NCBI GenBank assembly: GCA_020796225.1
Contig: CM036756.1
Span: forward strand, 69,609,043 to 69,673,042
Length of the DNA stretch: 64,000 nt
Direction: 5' to 3'
Source: Arion vulgaris
Taxonomy: Eukaryota > Mollusca > Gastropoda > Stylommatophora > Arionidae
The position numbers were made by a program, and so were the translations under genes. The notes under the pieces were generated by a model. The model searched no databases. It saw only the letters and a program-made list of their open reading frames with translations, and was not told the DNA's origin. This document shows positions 10,134 to 20,344 of the stretch, one piece after another. The number at the start of each line of letters is the position of its first letter. The stretch's first letter is position 1.

Positions 10134-10265
10134 CAATCCACGTCAACTACTAGGTTGCGGGAGCTAGGTTTGAAGATTGGTGTGGCAAGAAAGGAACAGT
10201 ACGACAGGTATACGAGTAGGCTCGTCAATCAAAATAGAACTGGTACGGTCAGTCGCTGGACGCTG
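10134..10265 (+). other. short unexplained coding-like stretch, weak MnmG/MTO1 resemblance
   Basis: One forward frame gives TTRLRELGLKIGVARKEQYD and a following RY. Its spacing recalls the RLTxxGxxxGxVSxExYxRF region of the tRNA-modification enzyme MnmG/MTO1. The match is about 20 residues from memory and could be chance. Repeat sequence lies on both sides. I do not call a gene. Confidence 0.15.
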
Positions 10266-10492
10266 TTGGAGATATTGCGAAGGAGATCGGAGCACCTATG
10301 GACGAGTCCGGAGTGCAATGAAGATATTCCAGACTGGAACTGACAAACATTACACGAGACTCTTATCGATGCTGCAAAGCTCGTTCATTGCCGTTGAGAT
10401 CTTCCCATGTAAGAAAGAGATTGGAACACACATGATTGATCACCGATGTAGACATATGATTGTCTTATTCAATCTATCAATCAGTAGACGAA
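10265..10492 (+). mobile_element. SINE-E fragments
   Basis: Contains AGGAGATCGGAGCAC...GGAGTGCAATGAAGAT and later GTAAGAAAGAGATTGGAACA with a TCAATCTATCAATCAG end. Both match the 3' half of SINE-E copies at 18246-18358 and 33930-34170. Two decayed pieces, order uncertain. Confidence 0.45.
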
Positions 10493-10679
10493 TTATTCTT
10501 GTTCTGATCACACAAGATATTCTCAAATGAATTAGTTAGTTACATAACATAGGGAAGACACATTCTAATAAAGAAGACTATTGTGGCTGATGTTCTTACT
10601 TTATCAACTAAATTATAACATTGAATATAAATAAAACATATATACACTCAAGGCGCCTCCAAATGTGATCGGTCTCTTC

Positions 10680-11246
10680 CATCATGGCAAAAGGAAGCTG
10701 AAAATTAAACGAACTAATACTAGAACATGTGAAATGCCTGCGAAATGTTACCAACAACACCAGAAAAGACAGAGTCACCAACATCAGCATAAGAAAGAAA
10801 GTTGGCACAGAACCTTGCTTGAATTACATAGAGAAACAAAGAATGAAGTGGTTTCGTGACTTAATAAGAATGCATTCAAACTCTACAGTATACAGAGTCT
10901 TCTACAACAGAACATCGGGAAAGAAGACAAGGGCAAGACCACGGAAAAGATGGTTAGATGGCGTAGCAGAATCATGTGAAAGAGCAAAGATAACAACCAC
11001 CCAAGCCAACCAGAACAGGGATAACAAAAACAGAAAACCACGACACTGGGCAACAACCCGGTAGCAGTGTGACGACACTGGGCAACAACCTGTAGCAGTG
11101 TGACGACACTGGGAAACAACCTGGTAGCAGTGTGACGACACTGGGAAACAACCCGGTAGCAGTGTGACGACACTGGGAAACAACCTGGTAGCAGTGTGAC
11201 GACACTGGGAAACAACCTGGTAGCAGTGTGACGACAAAAGAAGAAG
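10680..11246 (+). mobile_element. L-I LINE C-terminus with multiplied 3' end
   Basis: The forward strand encodes TNTRTCEM (in a shifted frame), then MKCLRNVTNNTRKDRVTNIS, IRKKVGTEPCLNYIEKQRMK and ARPRKRWLDGVAESCERAK, ending RKPRHWATTR-stop at 11062. After the stop the 3' UTR motif GTAGCAGTGTGACGACACTG is repeated about six times before the terminal AAAAGAAGAAGAAGAC. It is 5'-truncated. Confidence 0.75.
11039..11236 (+). repeat. 32-bp tandem array from LINE 3' UTR
   Basis: About six units of CGACACTGGGAAACAACC plus TGGTAGCAGTGTGA. A single copy of the same motif is the 3' end of the L-I copies at 9085 and 16880, so the array is an internal amplification of the retrotransposon tail. Confidence 0.85.
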
Positions 11247-11317
11247 AAGACAACTACTAGCACAGTGTTTCAGACAATTATTCTCATTTGTGTTCCTTCT
11301 GTAGTCACACTGTTCTG

Positions 11318-11810
11318 TGGAATCTCTATACTGAAGTGATTAAGACGTATGCCGTTCTGAAAGTTGACAGTTCAAATCCAGACTCACATGTGCAATTTTT
11401 TCATGAGATCCCTAGGATTGTTGCTGAAGTTCGGATTTTGTGCTTTGTAAAACATTCTCTGTGGCGTCTGTGGCCTAGGGGATAGTGACTCGGTCTATTA
11501 ACCCCGACGTTCTGAGTTCGAATCACGCTGTGGACAGTTTGGTTGCAAATTGTTTCGTGTGGATTTTTATGAAAGGACGATGACACCACCCGTTCAGAAA
11601 GCAATGGCAAACTACTAAACGTAATAATGCCTAGAAGAATCACAAACAGCGTTAAAAGCTGGGGTTGATTAGCAAAGTCCTGTAAAGGATATGCAATTAA
11701 CTAACTTAAAACACTCTCAGTAAATGTCGTACCATTTCTACGGACAGGGACTGAGCTCTACGGGGAAACCTGGTGCAATGAAGACAATCATACATTTTTA
11801 GACCCATTTG
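11318..11810 (+). mobile_element. SINE-B interrupted by SINE-A
   Basis: The 5' part (11318-11460) has the SINE-B B-box region AGTTCAAATCC, GAGATCCCTAGGATTGTTGC and a decayed copy of the rest. The 3' part (11719-11810) has CCATTTCTACGGACAGGGAC and GTGCAATGAAGACAATC. SINE-A lies between, with a 12-bp TSD. Confidence 0.7.
11461..11706 (+). mobile_element. SINE-A, tRNA-Asn-like head
   Basis: Starts GTGGCGTCTGTGGCCTAGGG (A box TGGCCTAGGGG), then GTCTATTAACCCCGAC, an Asn-type anticodon arm with ATT in the loop, and GAGTTCGAATC (B box). The body contains AAGCAATGGCAAACTAC and ATGCCTAGAAGAATC, and the end is GATATGCAATTAACTA. Flanked by TAAAACATTCTC (11448-11459) and TAAAACACTCTC (11707-11718), a 12-bp TSD with one mismatch. 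It lies inside a SINE-B. Confidence 0.8.
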
Positions 11811-12642
11811 AAAATTTATAGTTTTAATGGTACAAGTGGGTAACTGAAGAGTAGATTTACGGGGATTTGAAAACAGTCGTTTAATTACAAATCCATCCCA
11901 TCATCACCGAGTTAAGCTTTAAGCTTTCAAACAATGCTATACTTGTTCATATGCCTTCTCGCGCTGTTCGTTATAATCTTAAGATAGACAAACAATTTCC
12001 TTGTTTCTGCACAGAAAATGAAATAATATTTCATCTCTATCATCCACATGGTGTGTTACATACTCTAATTGCCATCTTTTCTCGACCCAGTAATATTTTT
12101 TTCCCTACCACCCACGTCAGCTTGTGTCTAAAAATCGTCTGTAACTTAGAATGTGATTATCGTGGGAAATAGGAAAGTACAGAAAAAGGATACGGTAAAT
12201 GTGTTCACACTGCGTCATACTAAGTATTCTGGGATACACAGCGTCAAGATGAATTTCATATATATTGTCTGGAAGCTTTTCATAGGGCAAGCCCTCTTTA
12301 CGTATATGGTTACAATCCTTGTAAATAGAACGTGCTCATCGTAGAAATGTGCAGACGGGGACGTAATCTAGTGTTTTCCCATAGGAATTCTCCAACACGT
12401 AAGAGGGCTTTCACTGACTGACGTCAGTGGGGGTCAGAAAAGATGAGAATAGATACAAAAGAAAAACGACAGTAACGTGTTCGCGCCAAAAATAATGTTT
12501 TTTTAAATTATGTATCGGAAGAGAGTCAAATCTCCATAAATTGATCATCATTTTTTTTGTTAGATATTTAATCAATATTCTACGAGAAAAGAAATGCTAA
12601 CTTTAGTGAACAATTGATAACAACTATGTTTCTTATTATATA
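11811..12642. other. unassigned sequence
   Basis: I see no gene-like frame and no repeat shared with the rest of the window. Confidence 0.5.
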
Positions 12643-12650
12643 TCTTATAC

Positions 12651-12813
12651 CAGTGGCGGCTCTTGATTATTTTTGTTGGTGGGGCCAGACATTTTTTTCA
12701 GAATAAATCATAGTTTTTGGTTGCTATATTTTAATTTTTTAAAATAAATACACGTTATACATTATTTTTGATGGGACCCGGCCCCACTGTTCCTTAATGA
12801 CGATCCGTCACTG
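12651..12813 (+). mobile_element. MITE-1 copy
   Basis: 163 bp from CAGTGGCGGCTCTTGAT to GATCCGTCACTG. Left flank TCTTATAC and right flank TAACTTATAC share CTTATAC, so the TSD is probably decayed or carries two extra bases. One terminal repeat has two substitutions. Confidence 0.75.
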
Positions 12814-12959
12814 TAACTTATACATTAAACATGATTTTGTATGTAACATAAAGTAACGCACAATGAACAAAAAAAAACGTCAAATTCATTTCAAACAGTT
12901 TGTATTTTATACTATAATAAATAATAATGATTCCTCTAGTAGTGGTATACAGCAACAAC

Positions 12960-13175
12960 CCGTATCAAATATTATAAGGAAACGAAGGTGGAAATATTTA
13001 GGTCATGTTCTTAGATCAGACAAAAGAGACTAAATCGACAAGTCCTTATGTGATCACCAGTTTGGAAAAGAAAACATGGAAGACCTAAGACCTCTCTTCG
13101 AAGAACAATCCTACAAGAAAGTAATCTATTGGGATGTTAAACCATACAAGATCTCCAACTGCTAGCAACGAATCG
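12960..13175 (+). mobile_element. LINE C-terminal fragment
   Basis: Forward reading IIRKRRWKYLGHVLRSDKRD, then a stop and ENMEDLRPLFEEQSYKK. RRWKYLGHVLR is the hallmark post-RT block. Broken by a stop; no 3' tail seen. Confidence 0.55.
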
Positions 13176-13714
13176 CAAAGGAATCGCAAAGGAATCGCAA
13201 GCGTTTCTTTGGCCCGAAAGGAACAAACTAACTAACTAACTGTTACTGGTATATGTTACATAGGGCCTGCATGCAATTTCTCCATACCTCTATATTCTGG
13301 GCAACTCGCTCAATCTTCTCTATGGAACAGACCGATATTTCTTGCTTCTCTCAGAAAATTCGTTTCGAGTTGGTTTTTTAATGAATTAGTTTATATACAA
13401 CAACATGAAATGCGAGATCACGCGACAGTTGTGGTTTTATTTTCCATAATTTTTATCTGAGCCCACCTGCCATATAGTATCGGAGGTCACGGGCTAGGCA
13501 ATGCGCGCCGTAAGAAATAATGGTATCTGGTTTGAATTCTGTGTTTGTTAATTTGTGTGTCCCTAATACGTGTACACTCTATAAATAGAGAATGATCTAC
13601 CTATATGAAGTAAATAAAGAAATATGTGACTGTGATATTATTCACATGTTCTACAGAATCGTCAAATACGCAGACAGTAGCCACTCTGCCTCCAGCTAGT
13701 TGTTACTCTTTCTT
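13176..13714. other. unassigned sequence with a weak tRNA-like patch
   Basis: At about 13470-13545 there is GGTCACGGGCTAGGCAATG followed by CTGGTTTGAATTCTG, a possible decayed A box/B box pair. Nothing else is recognisable. Confidence 0.3.
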
Positions 13715-14893
13715 CTTTTGTCAGCATACTGTTACCGGGTTGTTAACCCAATGTCATGGTTTTATGTATTTGTCCTGCGCTTCTCTGGTGACTTGTGTTG
13801 TCAGCACACTGTTACCGGGCTGTTAACCCAGTGTCATAGTTTTATGTGTTTGTCTGCGCTTCTCTGGTGACTTGTGTATGTCAGCACCTGTTCACCGTTT
13901 TAACCCTTGTCATGGTTTCTTGCTTTGTCCTGTTTCTGGTGACTTGTGTTATCAGCACACTGTTACCGAGCATTATCCAGTGTTGTGGTTTATATATTTG
14001 TCTTGCGCTTCTCTGTGACTTGTTTTTGTCAGACACTGTTAGGCCAGGTTGTAAACCTCAGTGTTGTGGTTTTATATATTTGTCTTGCGCTGCTCTGGTG
14101 ACTTGTGTTGTCAGACACTGTTACTCAGGTTAACCCAGTGTTGTGGTTTTTATATTTTGTCTTGCGCATCTTCTGTGACTTCGTGTTGTCAGACACTGTT
14201 ACCAGGTTGTTAATCAGTGTTGTGGTTTTATATATTTGTCTTGCCTTTTCTGGTGACTTGTTTGTCAGCAACTGTTACCGGTTGTTAACCCAGTGTTGTA
14301 GTTTATAATTTGTCTTCGTGCTCTGGTGACTTGTTTGTCAGCACACTGTTACCAGGGTCTGTTAACCCAGTGTCGGGTTTTATGTATTTGTCGGCCTTCT
14401 CTGGGACTTGTGTTATCAGCACACTGTTACCGGTTGTTAACCCAGTGTCGTGGTTTTATGTATTTGTCTTGCGCTTTTCTGGTGACTTGTGTTGTCAGCA
14501 CACTGTTACCGGGTTGTTAACCAGTGTCATGGTTTTATGTGTTTGTCCTGCGCTTCTCTGGTGACTTGTGTTATCAGCACACTGTTACCGAGTTGTTAAC
14601 CCAGTGTCGTGGTTTTATGTATTTGTCTTGCGCTTCTCTGGTGACTTGTGTTGTCAGCACACTGTTACCGGGTTGTTAACCCTGTGTCGTGGTTTTATAT
14701 ATTTGTCTTGCGCTTCTCTGGTGACTTGTGTTGTCAGCACACTGTTACCGGGTTGTTAACCCTGTGTCGTGGTTTTATATATTTGTCTTGCGCTTCTCTG
14801 GTGACTTGTGTTGTCAGCACACTATTACCGGTTTGTTAACCCTGTGTCGTGGTTTTATATATTTGTCTGGCGCTTCTCTGGTGACTTGTGTGA
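13715..14893 (-). repeat. 80-bp tandem array from L-I LINE 3' end
   Basis: About 15 units of GTTGTCAGCACACTGTTACC, TTGTTAACCCAGTGTCGTGG and TTGTCTTGCGCTTCTCTGG. The same three blocks occur once at the 3' end of the L-I copy at 9085 (CAGTGCTACCAGGTTGTTGC...TGTCGTGG...TGTCTTGCGC). Here the array is bounded by the TTCTTCTTTTGTCAG tail end and the L-I coding part at 14894. Units at 13846-14400 have many small deletions, while units from 14560 on are nearly identical. Confidence 0.85.
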
Positions 14894-15110
14894 TGGTTTT
14901 CTTAGCGCCCTGGCAGAATTCAACTACGTTATCTATCCATCTTCCTCTCGCCTTCCTTCCTGATATTCTTTTGTGGAAACTTCATAGGCAGTTTGGTCTG
15001 TTCGCATTCTTACTAAAGGACCAAACCACTTCATTCTCTGTTTCGCTATATAATTCAAGCACGGTCTTGTTCCAACTTTTTCTCTGATGTTTCTAGTTGT
15101 TATTAATAGA
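14894..15110 (-). mobile_element. L-I LINE C-terminus feeding the 80-bp array
   Basis: The minus strand encodes RNIREKVGTRPCLNYIAKQR, MKWFGPLVRM and TKEYQEGRREEDG, the same C-terminal block as at 9085. It is immediately 5' (in element orientation) of the 80-bp array, so element and array are one structure. Confidence 0.7.
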
Positions 15111-15570
15111 CTATATTCTAGAGAACTCAAGTTGTATAAACACGATCAAATATAAAGAATACTGTAATTATTGAACTGAAATAAAGTAATTGATGGTGAA
15201 GGCACAGAATGGTTTGAGAGAACGCAAGAGAAATTTAAAAACAAACAAAAATGGCATCAAGAATTAGAGAGTGAGTGAAACCTATGGTACTGATGTGTTA
15301 CTGTATCCGACTCCAACGTCAACTGTAATGGATCTTCGCCAATTTATGCTCTTTCCTGGGGCGGCAATCTTTCAAATGTTACTTTGCGTTTTTATAAAGA
15401 AAAGTATAATCAATGAGGAATAGTGATATATTTCTACTGCTTTAGTGAGGTAGTACTAGTGACTACAATATATGGTTTCTCTGGCTCTAGTTTGTTAGAG
15501 ACTTTTCGAACAGATCTTCAATGAGATTTGATAAATGCAGAAACTGTGTGCATCTACAACATGTATAAAG
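15111..15570. other. unassigned sequence
   Basis: No gene or repeat recognised. Confidence 0.5.
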
Positions 15571-16080
15571 TTTAAAGGGTTTTAAGCCGAAGGATTAACT
15601 TCATTGCAATGGTCGCCTGAGTGGTTACCGGGGCCCAAATTTGGAGGTAGCAAAGAATAGAACCACTGTTACCTGCTAGCTGTCGTACGAGACGACTAAG
15701 GAGGTTCTGACTGAAATCGATGCATGTGTCCTAAGCGTGTAGAAGTCTATGCGTTTAGGGGCCTACCAAACCAATGTGCAATGTATACACGTTCTTGGCA
15801 AAGATCAAACATATCACAAAGAGTGATTAAAATTGGTCGTAAAGAACGAACGCAAAGAAGAAGAAGAAGATTGCAATGGGTTTTACCCCATATGGCTCGG
15901 TCCCTCTCCGCAGAAATGACACACCATCTTCCGAGAGTATTGCACAAAGTACGAACTCCGTAGCTCCGGCACCAATCCTAGGGTCTCTGGAAAACTGCAC
16001 TTGTGACAGAACGACGCGATCCGGATTCGAACCCACGACCTTCGACTTGCAAGGTAAAGGTAAACCACTCAGCCACATAT
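15571..16080 (-). mobile_element. SINE-B on the minus strand, interrupted by R1
   Basis: On the plus strand it starts with the complement of the SINE-B 3' end (TTTAAAGGGTTTTAAGCCGA) and, after the R1 insertion, continues TTTACCCCATATGGCTCGGT, AACTCCGTAGCTCCGG and GATCCGGATTCGAACCCACG (complement of the B box). The 5' end is near 16080, at the complement of the A box. Confidence 0.75.
15613..15869 (+). mobile_element. R1 retroposon (alpha body) inserted in SINE-B
   Basis: Head TCGCCTGAGTGGTTACCGGG and AAGAATAGAACCACTG, with a variant core GTCGTACGAGACGACT. Body TTCTTGGCAAAGATCAAAC, tail CGCAAAGAAGAAGAAGAAG. ATTGCAATGG is present at 15603-15612 and 15870-15879, a perfect 10-bp TSD that belongs to the interrupted SINE-B. 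Confidence 0.8.
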
Positions 16081-16230
16081 ACCCCCTATATATATATATC
16101 TATAGCTTGAGAATAACAAATTGAAGAGTATGAATATTAACGCATCCTTTAATCAAACTTTAGGACACATTCAAATATACTGAGATAAAATAACAAGACA
16201 AAGAGCGGGAAGGGCTCAAATTTAATACAG

Positions 16231-16879
16231 AAGCTACTAAGCTACTAAGCTACTAAGCTACTAAGGTACTAAGCTACTAAGCTACTAATCTAAGCTATCT
16301 AAGCTACTAGGTACTAAGCTACTAAGGTACTAAGCTACTAAGCTACTAAGGTACTAAGCTACTAAGCTACTAAGGTACTAAGCTACTAAGCTACTAAGCT
16401 ACTAATCTACTAAGCTACTAAGGTACTAAGCTACTAAGCTACTAATCTACTAAGGTACTAAGCTACTAAGCTACTAAGTACTAACTACTAGTCTACTAAG
16501 GTACTAAGCTACTAAGCTACTAAGCTACTAAGCTACTAAGCTACTAAGCTACTAAGCTACTAAGCTACTAAGCTACTAAGCTACTAAGCTACTAAGACTG
16601 CTACTAAGCTACTAAGCTACATCTACTAAGCTACTAAGCTACTAAGCTACTAAGGTACTAAGCTACTAAGCTACTAAGCTACTAAAGCTACTAAGTTACT
16701 AAGTACTAAGCTACTAAGCTACTAAGCTACTAAGCTACTAAGCTACTAAGCTACTAAGCTACTAAGGTACTAAACTACTAAGCTACTAAGCTACTAAGCT
16801 ACTAAGCTACTAAGCTACTAAGCTACTACAGCTACTAAACTACTAAGCTACTAAGCTACTAAGCTACTAAGCTACTAAG
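16231..16879. repeat. 8-bp tandem array (AGCTACTA)n
   Basis: About 80 units of GCTACTAA with GGTACTAA and AATCTACTAA variants and a few deletions. It contains many nested AGCT and CTAG sites. It ends exactly at the 5'-truncated L-I fragment at 16880. Confidence 0.9.
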
Positions 16880-17125
16880 AATGAAGTGATTTGACCACTT
16901 AATAAGAATGCATCCAATTTCCATAGTATACAGAGTCTTCTATATAAGAACGTCAGGAAAAAAGTCGAGAGGAAGACCACGAAAAAGATGGTTAGGTGGC
17001 ATTGCAGAATCATGTCAAAGAGGAAAAATACAAATCACTCCAGCCTCCAGAACACCGCAAGACAAAAACAGAAAACGACGACATTGGGCAATAACCCGGT
17101 AGCAGTGTGACGGCAAAAGAAGAAT
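16880..17125 (+). mobile_element. L-I LINE C-terminus, truncated
   Basis: Forward reading RMHPISIVYRVFYIRTSGKK, SRGRPRKRWLGGIAESCQRG and PQDKNRKRRHWAITR-stop, then TAGCAGTGTGACGGCAAAAG and AAGAATAAG. It carries a single copy of the 3' end that is multiplied at 11039 and 13715. Confidence 0.75.
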
Positions 17126-17164
17126 AAGAGGAATAAGTTTCTATGGCTCTGAAGTTCTAAAGGA

Positions 17165-17285
17165 GAATGATTGACTTCATCGCATCGAATTTCTTCAAAT
17201 GGCTCGGTCCCTCTTGACATAGACGACACGCCCTACCCGAGTGTTGCACATAGCAAAAACTCCGTAGCTCCAGCAACAAACTGTA
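17165..17285 (-). mobile_element. SINE-B fragment
   Basis: Contains ATGGCTCGGTCCCTCTTG and AACTCCGTAGCTCCAGCAAC, complements of the SINE-B body. The tRNA-like head is missing. Confidence 0.6.
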
Positions 17286-17930
17286 CGATGAACACTCTTT
17301 AAAATATAAATACTTTTTTTTATATCAATTAGCTAAAGATAGAAAACAAAGTTCTTAATTGTGGCTTGTTTCTTCGATGCGAAGAATAATTATTTTGAGC
17401 AATGTTTATGTTACCGTTTTGGTAAAACGAATGATATATTTACGTCTGTTTTCTCAGGTGGGCACCGTAGATCACACATGTAAACGATATAACAGGTAAA
17501 ACACGTCGAAGCTATAACACGTAAAAAATTATTTTCAAAAAGCTTAGTTACAGTCTCCAAGGCAGCTAAAAAGTAACATGCATTATCAAGCAACGTTAAC
17601 GAAGTTCTGACTAACTTTATTCCGACTAGACACGACAATGCACTAACCCTGGTCTTTAAACTATTACTAAGTTACTTTGACATTTCCAAGAAAAATAAAT
17701 TCTACGAACAAAAATGCACGATAACTAGTAGTTTAATTCTAAGAACTTTCTATCCATCTTTCGTGTAAAAAATCTCTTGATGCAGGTTAGCACGTCTGAT
17801 GGTAATGGACTGGATGTATCGTTAGGTCGACATCGTTACTCTCAGTGCTTCTATATATATAACCCGTTTAGCTATTTGAAATCAAATTAGTTGCACTTAC
17901 ACGGTAGCTACGGCGAAGATTACAAGTGTA
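17286..17930. other. unassigned sequence
   Basis: No gene or repeat recognised. Confidence 0.5.
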
Positions 17931-18358
17931 CACCCAACTCTGGGGAAAATTCATTAGAAAAAGATTAACAATAAACACAATTATTACAAAATATCTTCAC
18001 CGTCTTCAAAGTTACATCAAGGACTGCCCGTCTGCCCAGCGTGTTCGTAGCGCGTTGGACTACGGGTGACTATCCCTCTGTGTGTGCGGGTTCAATTCCG
18101 CGGGATGGCAGAAAAAGCAACAGATTCCCCAGATTTACGATGTTCGTGGCACCGAACCGAAGGATTACGATGTCCATGGCACCGAGCCGAAGAGCTGAAA
18201 AGCTCAAGTGCTTCTGGATCGGAAAAACCCAAAACATCAAGGACTCGCCTGTGTTACGGAGTTCAGGTGAGATCTTCCTGCCGCTAAGAAAGAGATCGGA
18301 GCACACATGGTTACTCGTCGAAGTGCAATGATGATAGTCATATCAATCAATCAATCAA
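17931..18358 (+). mobile_element. SINE-E split by SINE-C
   Basis: The 5' part reads AATTCATTAGAAAAAGATTA and AAAATATCTTCACCGTCTTC. The 3' part (18246 on) reads GTTACGGAGTTCAGGTGAGA and GGAGCACACATGGTTACTC, ending in (TCAA)n. It matches 33930-34170, which is uninterrupted. SINE-C lies between with a perfect TSD. Confidence 0.7.
18026..18233 (+). mobile_element. SINE-C inserted in SINE-E
   Basis: Monomeric copy: GCCCAGCGTGTTCGTAGCGCG to CTCAAGTGCTTCTGGATCGG plus an A-rich tail. ACATCAAGGACT at 18014-18025 and 18234-18245 is a perfect 12-bp TSD and belongs to the SINE-E it interrupts. Confidence 0.85.
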
Positions 18359-18404
18359 ACAACTCAAAATGTTCTGTCAATTATTTTCAGTTTCTATAAA
18401 AATA

Positions 18405-18610
18405 AGTATAAATGATAAGGAGGTATTGCATTGCACCGGGTTTCTGAATAAGGTCGGTCACGCTCTGCTGAAAGAAAACGCTACCTGAAATGAGTATTGC
18501 ACAAAACACGAACTCCGTAGCTCTGGCAACAATCCTACGCGATTTACAAGAACAAATAGGACTCACGAACATATCGACGGTATCCATATTGGAACCCACG
18601 ATTTTCAGAA
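18405..18610 (-). mobile_element. SINE-B copy, diverged
   Basis: Contains GAACTCCGTAGCTCTGGCAA and TTGGAACCCACGATTTTC (degenerate B box). More diverged than the copy at 32855. Confidence 0.55.
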
Positions 18611-18684
18611 CAGTTTATCCGCTTCACTACATAGATCATTTAAATAAAAATATCAGTTGATATGAGAATAAAATAAAGATCGTG

Positions 18685-18780
18685 GTATATCCTTTACATG
18701 ACTTTGCTATCAGCCTCATTAAACGTGTCATCCATTTTTGTAGGCATCACGTATACGTTCATTAGTTTTCTGAACGGATC
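18685..18780 (-). mobile_element. SINE-A 3' fragment
   Basis: TATATCCTTTACATGACTTTGC and GTAGGCATCACGTATACGTTC correspond to the complement of the SINE-A 3' half, with an internal deletion. Confidence 0.5.
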
Positions 18781-18834
18781 AGATGATACACTAGAAAGTA
18801 ATATGGTTGTGAATGATGACCTATAGCACACGCA

Positions 18835-18972
18835 ATATTCCGCGGACTAGCAGAACAGCCACATGTTCTCCAGATTGACGGTGTTCATGGCACCGAACCG
18901 AAGAGTTATGATGTCCATGGCACCACGCAGAAGAGCTGAAAGCTCAAGTGCTTCTGGAGAAAAAAAAACCAG
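18835..18972 (+). mobile_element. SINE-C, 5'-truncated
   Basis: Begins at the B-box side (CCGCGGACTAGCAGAAC) and runs to CTCAAGTGCTTCTGG plus A-rich tail. The A-box half is absent. Confidence 0.7.
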
Positions 18973-19299
18973 TAAAGAAGGAAATTAATGTTTTGAAACA
19001 GATTACAGAAAAATAGTTGAGAACGTTCTGGACAAAGAAAACAATGAATACAGACATAATACAAGATCTGAACATGGAGGGAACATTAGCTCATAAACAG
19101 TATCATATATGGAAACTGACATAATTGATACCATTAAACGTTACAGCGGTATACAACGAATGATAATGTATGTATAGTTCTGGAATGACCAGGCAGGGGA
19201 TAACCAAGACGATGACGGAAAGAAGACATTAAAGAAAACTTGAAAATAACAATGAAGGAAAACTTAAACGAAATTATTAAAGGCCAGTTACCTTTTGAG
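18973..19299. other. unassigned sequence
   Basis: No gene or repeat recognised. Confidence 0.5.
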
Positions 19300-19545
19300 C
19301 TCTTCTTCTTCAAACGCTCCATAACAACCACTTGTTAGCTACTTTGTGTGCTTTGTATGTGATCCCAGCCTAAGAGGGATTGTACATTGTGCCAGTTATG
19401 CGCCTATAAGTAGGCTAGTACATCTGCTTTCTGTGATGATTTTATTTACTAGTGTAGCTTCCCTAGGTAGCTATCTCAGTCATGCATTGTATGTTGCAGG
19501 GTTACTCCCCTTTCGAGTTCCGGTAACACACGGGCTAGTCATGTG
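19300..19545 (-). mobile_element. R1 retroposon, delta body, minus strand
   Basis: Complement of the AGAAGAAG tail at 19300, then ACGCTCCATAACAACCACTTG, GTGCCAGTTATGCGCCTATA and GTAGCTTCCCTAGG, ending near the head complement GTTCCGGTAACACACGGGC. The core is decayed here (CATGCATTGTATG). No clean TSD. Confidence 0.65.
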
Positions 19546-19699
19546 AGCAATGTTCTATAAATGATATCTAAGAATGGACTGTAACTGGAATTGGAACAAA
19601 AATATTCCGAGTAGTATTGTTTACCTAAACCACAGAGATTTGTTTAGTTTTATAACACTTATTGGATGTGGCAACCAACGTTATGACAATGCTAAAAAT

Positions 19700-19935
19700 T
19701 GGCTGCCTGTGAAGCTCATGTACTGTGATCACCTCATCAATCAACCAAGTGCCGTGTCGATTGGCATTGTCGATCATGTCTCTCCACATCTGTCTGTCTC
19801 TGGTACAATCCTTCAACTCCGTCACCGAACGATTGCCGAACCACGATTTCAAGCCCTCGGGAGTGTTGTCCTCTTGTCTCCCCCTATCTCTCTTCAACTG
19901 TATTTTACCTGTTGTAACCAAATGTTCTAAACTGT
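19700..19935 (-). mobile_element. LINE C-terminus
   Basis: The minus strand encodes TGKIQLKRDRGRQEDNTPEG, LKSWFG and CTRDRQMWRDMIDNANRHGT-WLID. DRxxWRxMIxNAxxHGT is the common end of the post-RT domain in one LINE group. It differs from L-I and L-II. Reads open for about 98 codons, but the RT is absent. Confidence 0.65.
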
Positions 19936-20344
19936 CCCTTCTAATTATATGTCATTAAAAACATTGATTGTCTGCTTCTTGTTTCGATTGATTCGATGTC
20001 GATATGAATCTGTTTCTGACAAGATCTTTTAACTGATCGCCTCCTACTTTAATAATACTTTGTTCATGTCCCAACTGAAAGAATCTCAGCTACTTAGATC
20101 TCAGAGTCAGTGAAATCTAATGCATATTCATATCGTGAAGCAAGATGAAACGTGGGTACCCTGATCAGGACGATAATATGCAAACGTGCTTAGCATTCTG
20201 AAAATTCGAAAGAGTCATGCTGTAAAACCTCTGCCTATACAAATATGTCACACTAAATATTAAGTCATTTCAAATCATCCCAGTTACAGACATATTCAAC
20301 ATATTCACCAGCGTGCATTAGAAACATCGTTGGAGTCATGCCCT
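19936..20344. other. unassigned sequence
   Basis: No gene or repeat recognised. Confidence 0.5.
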
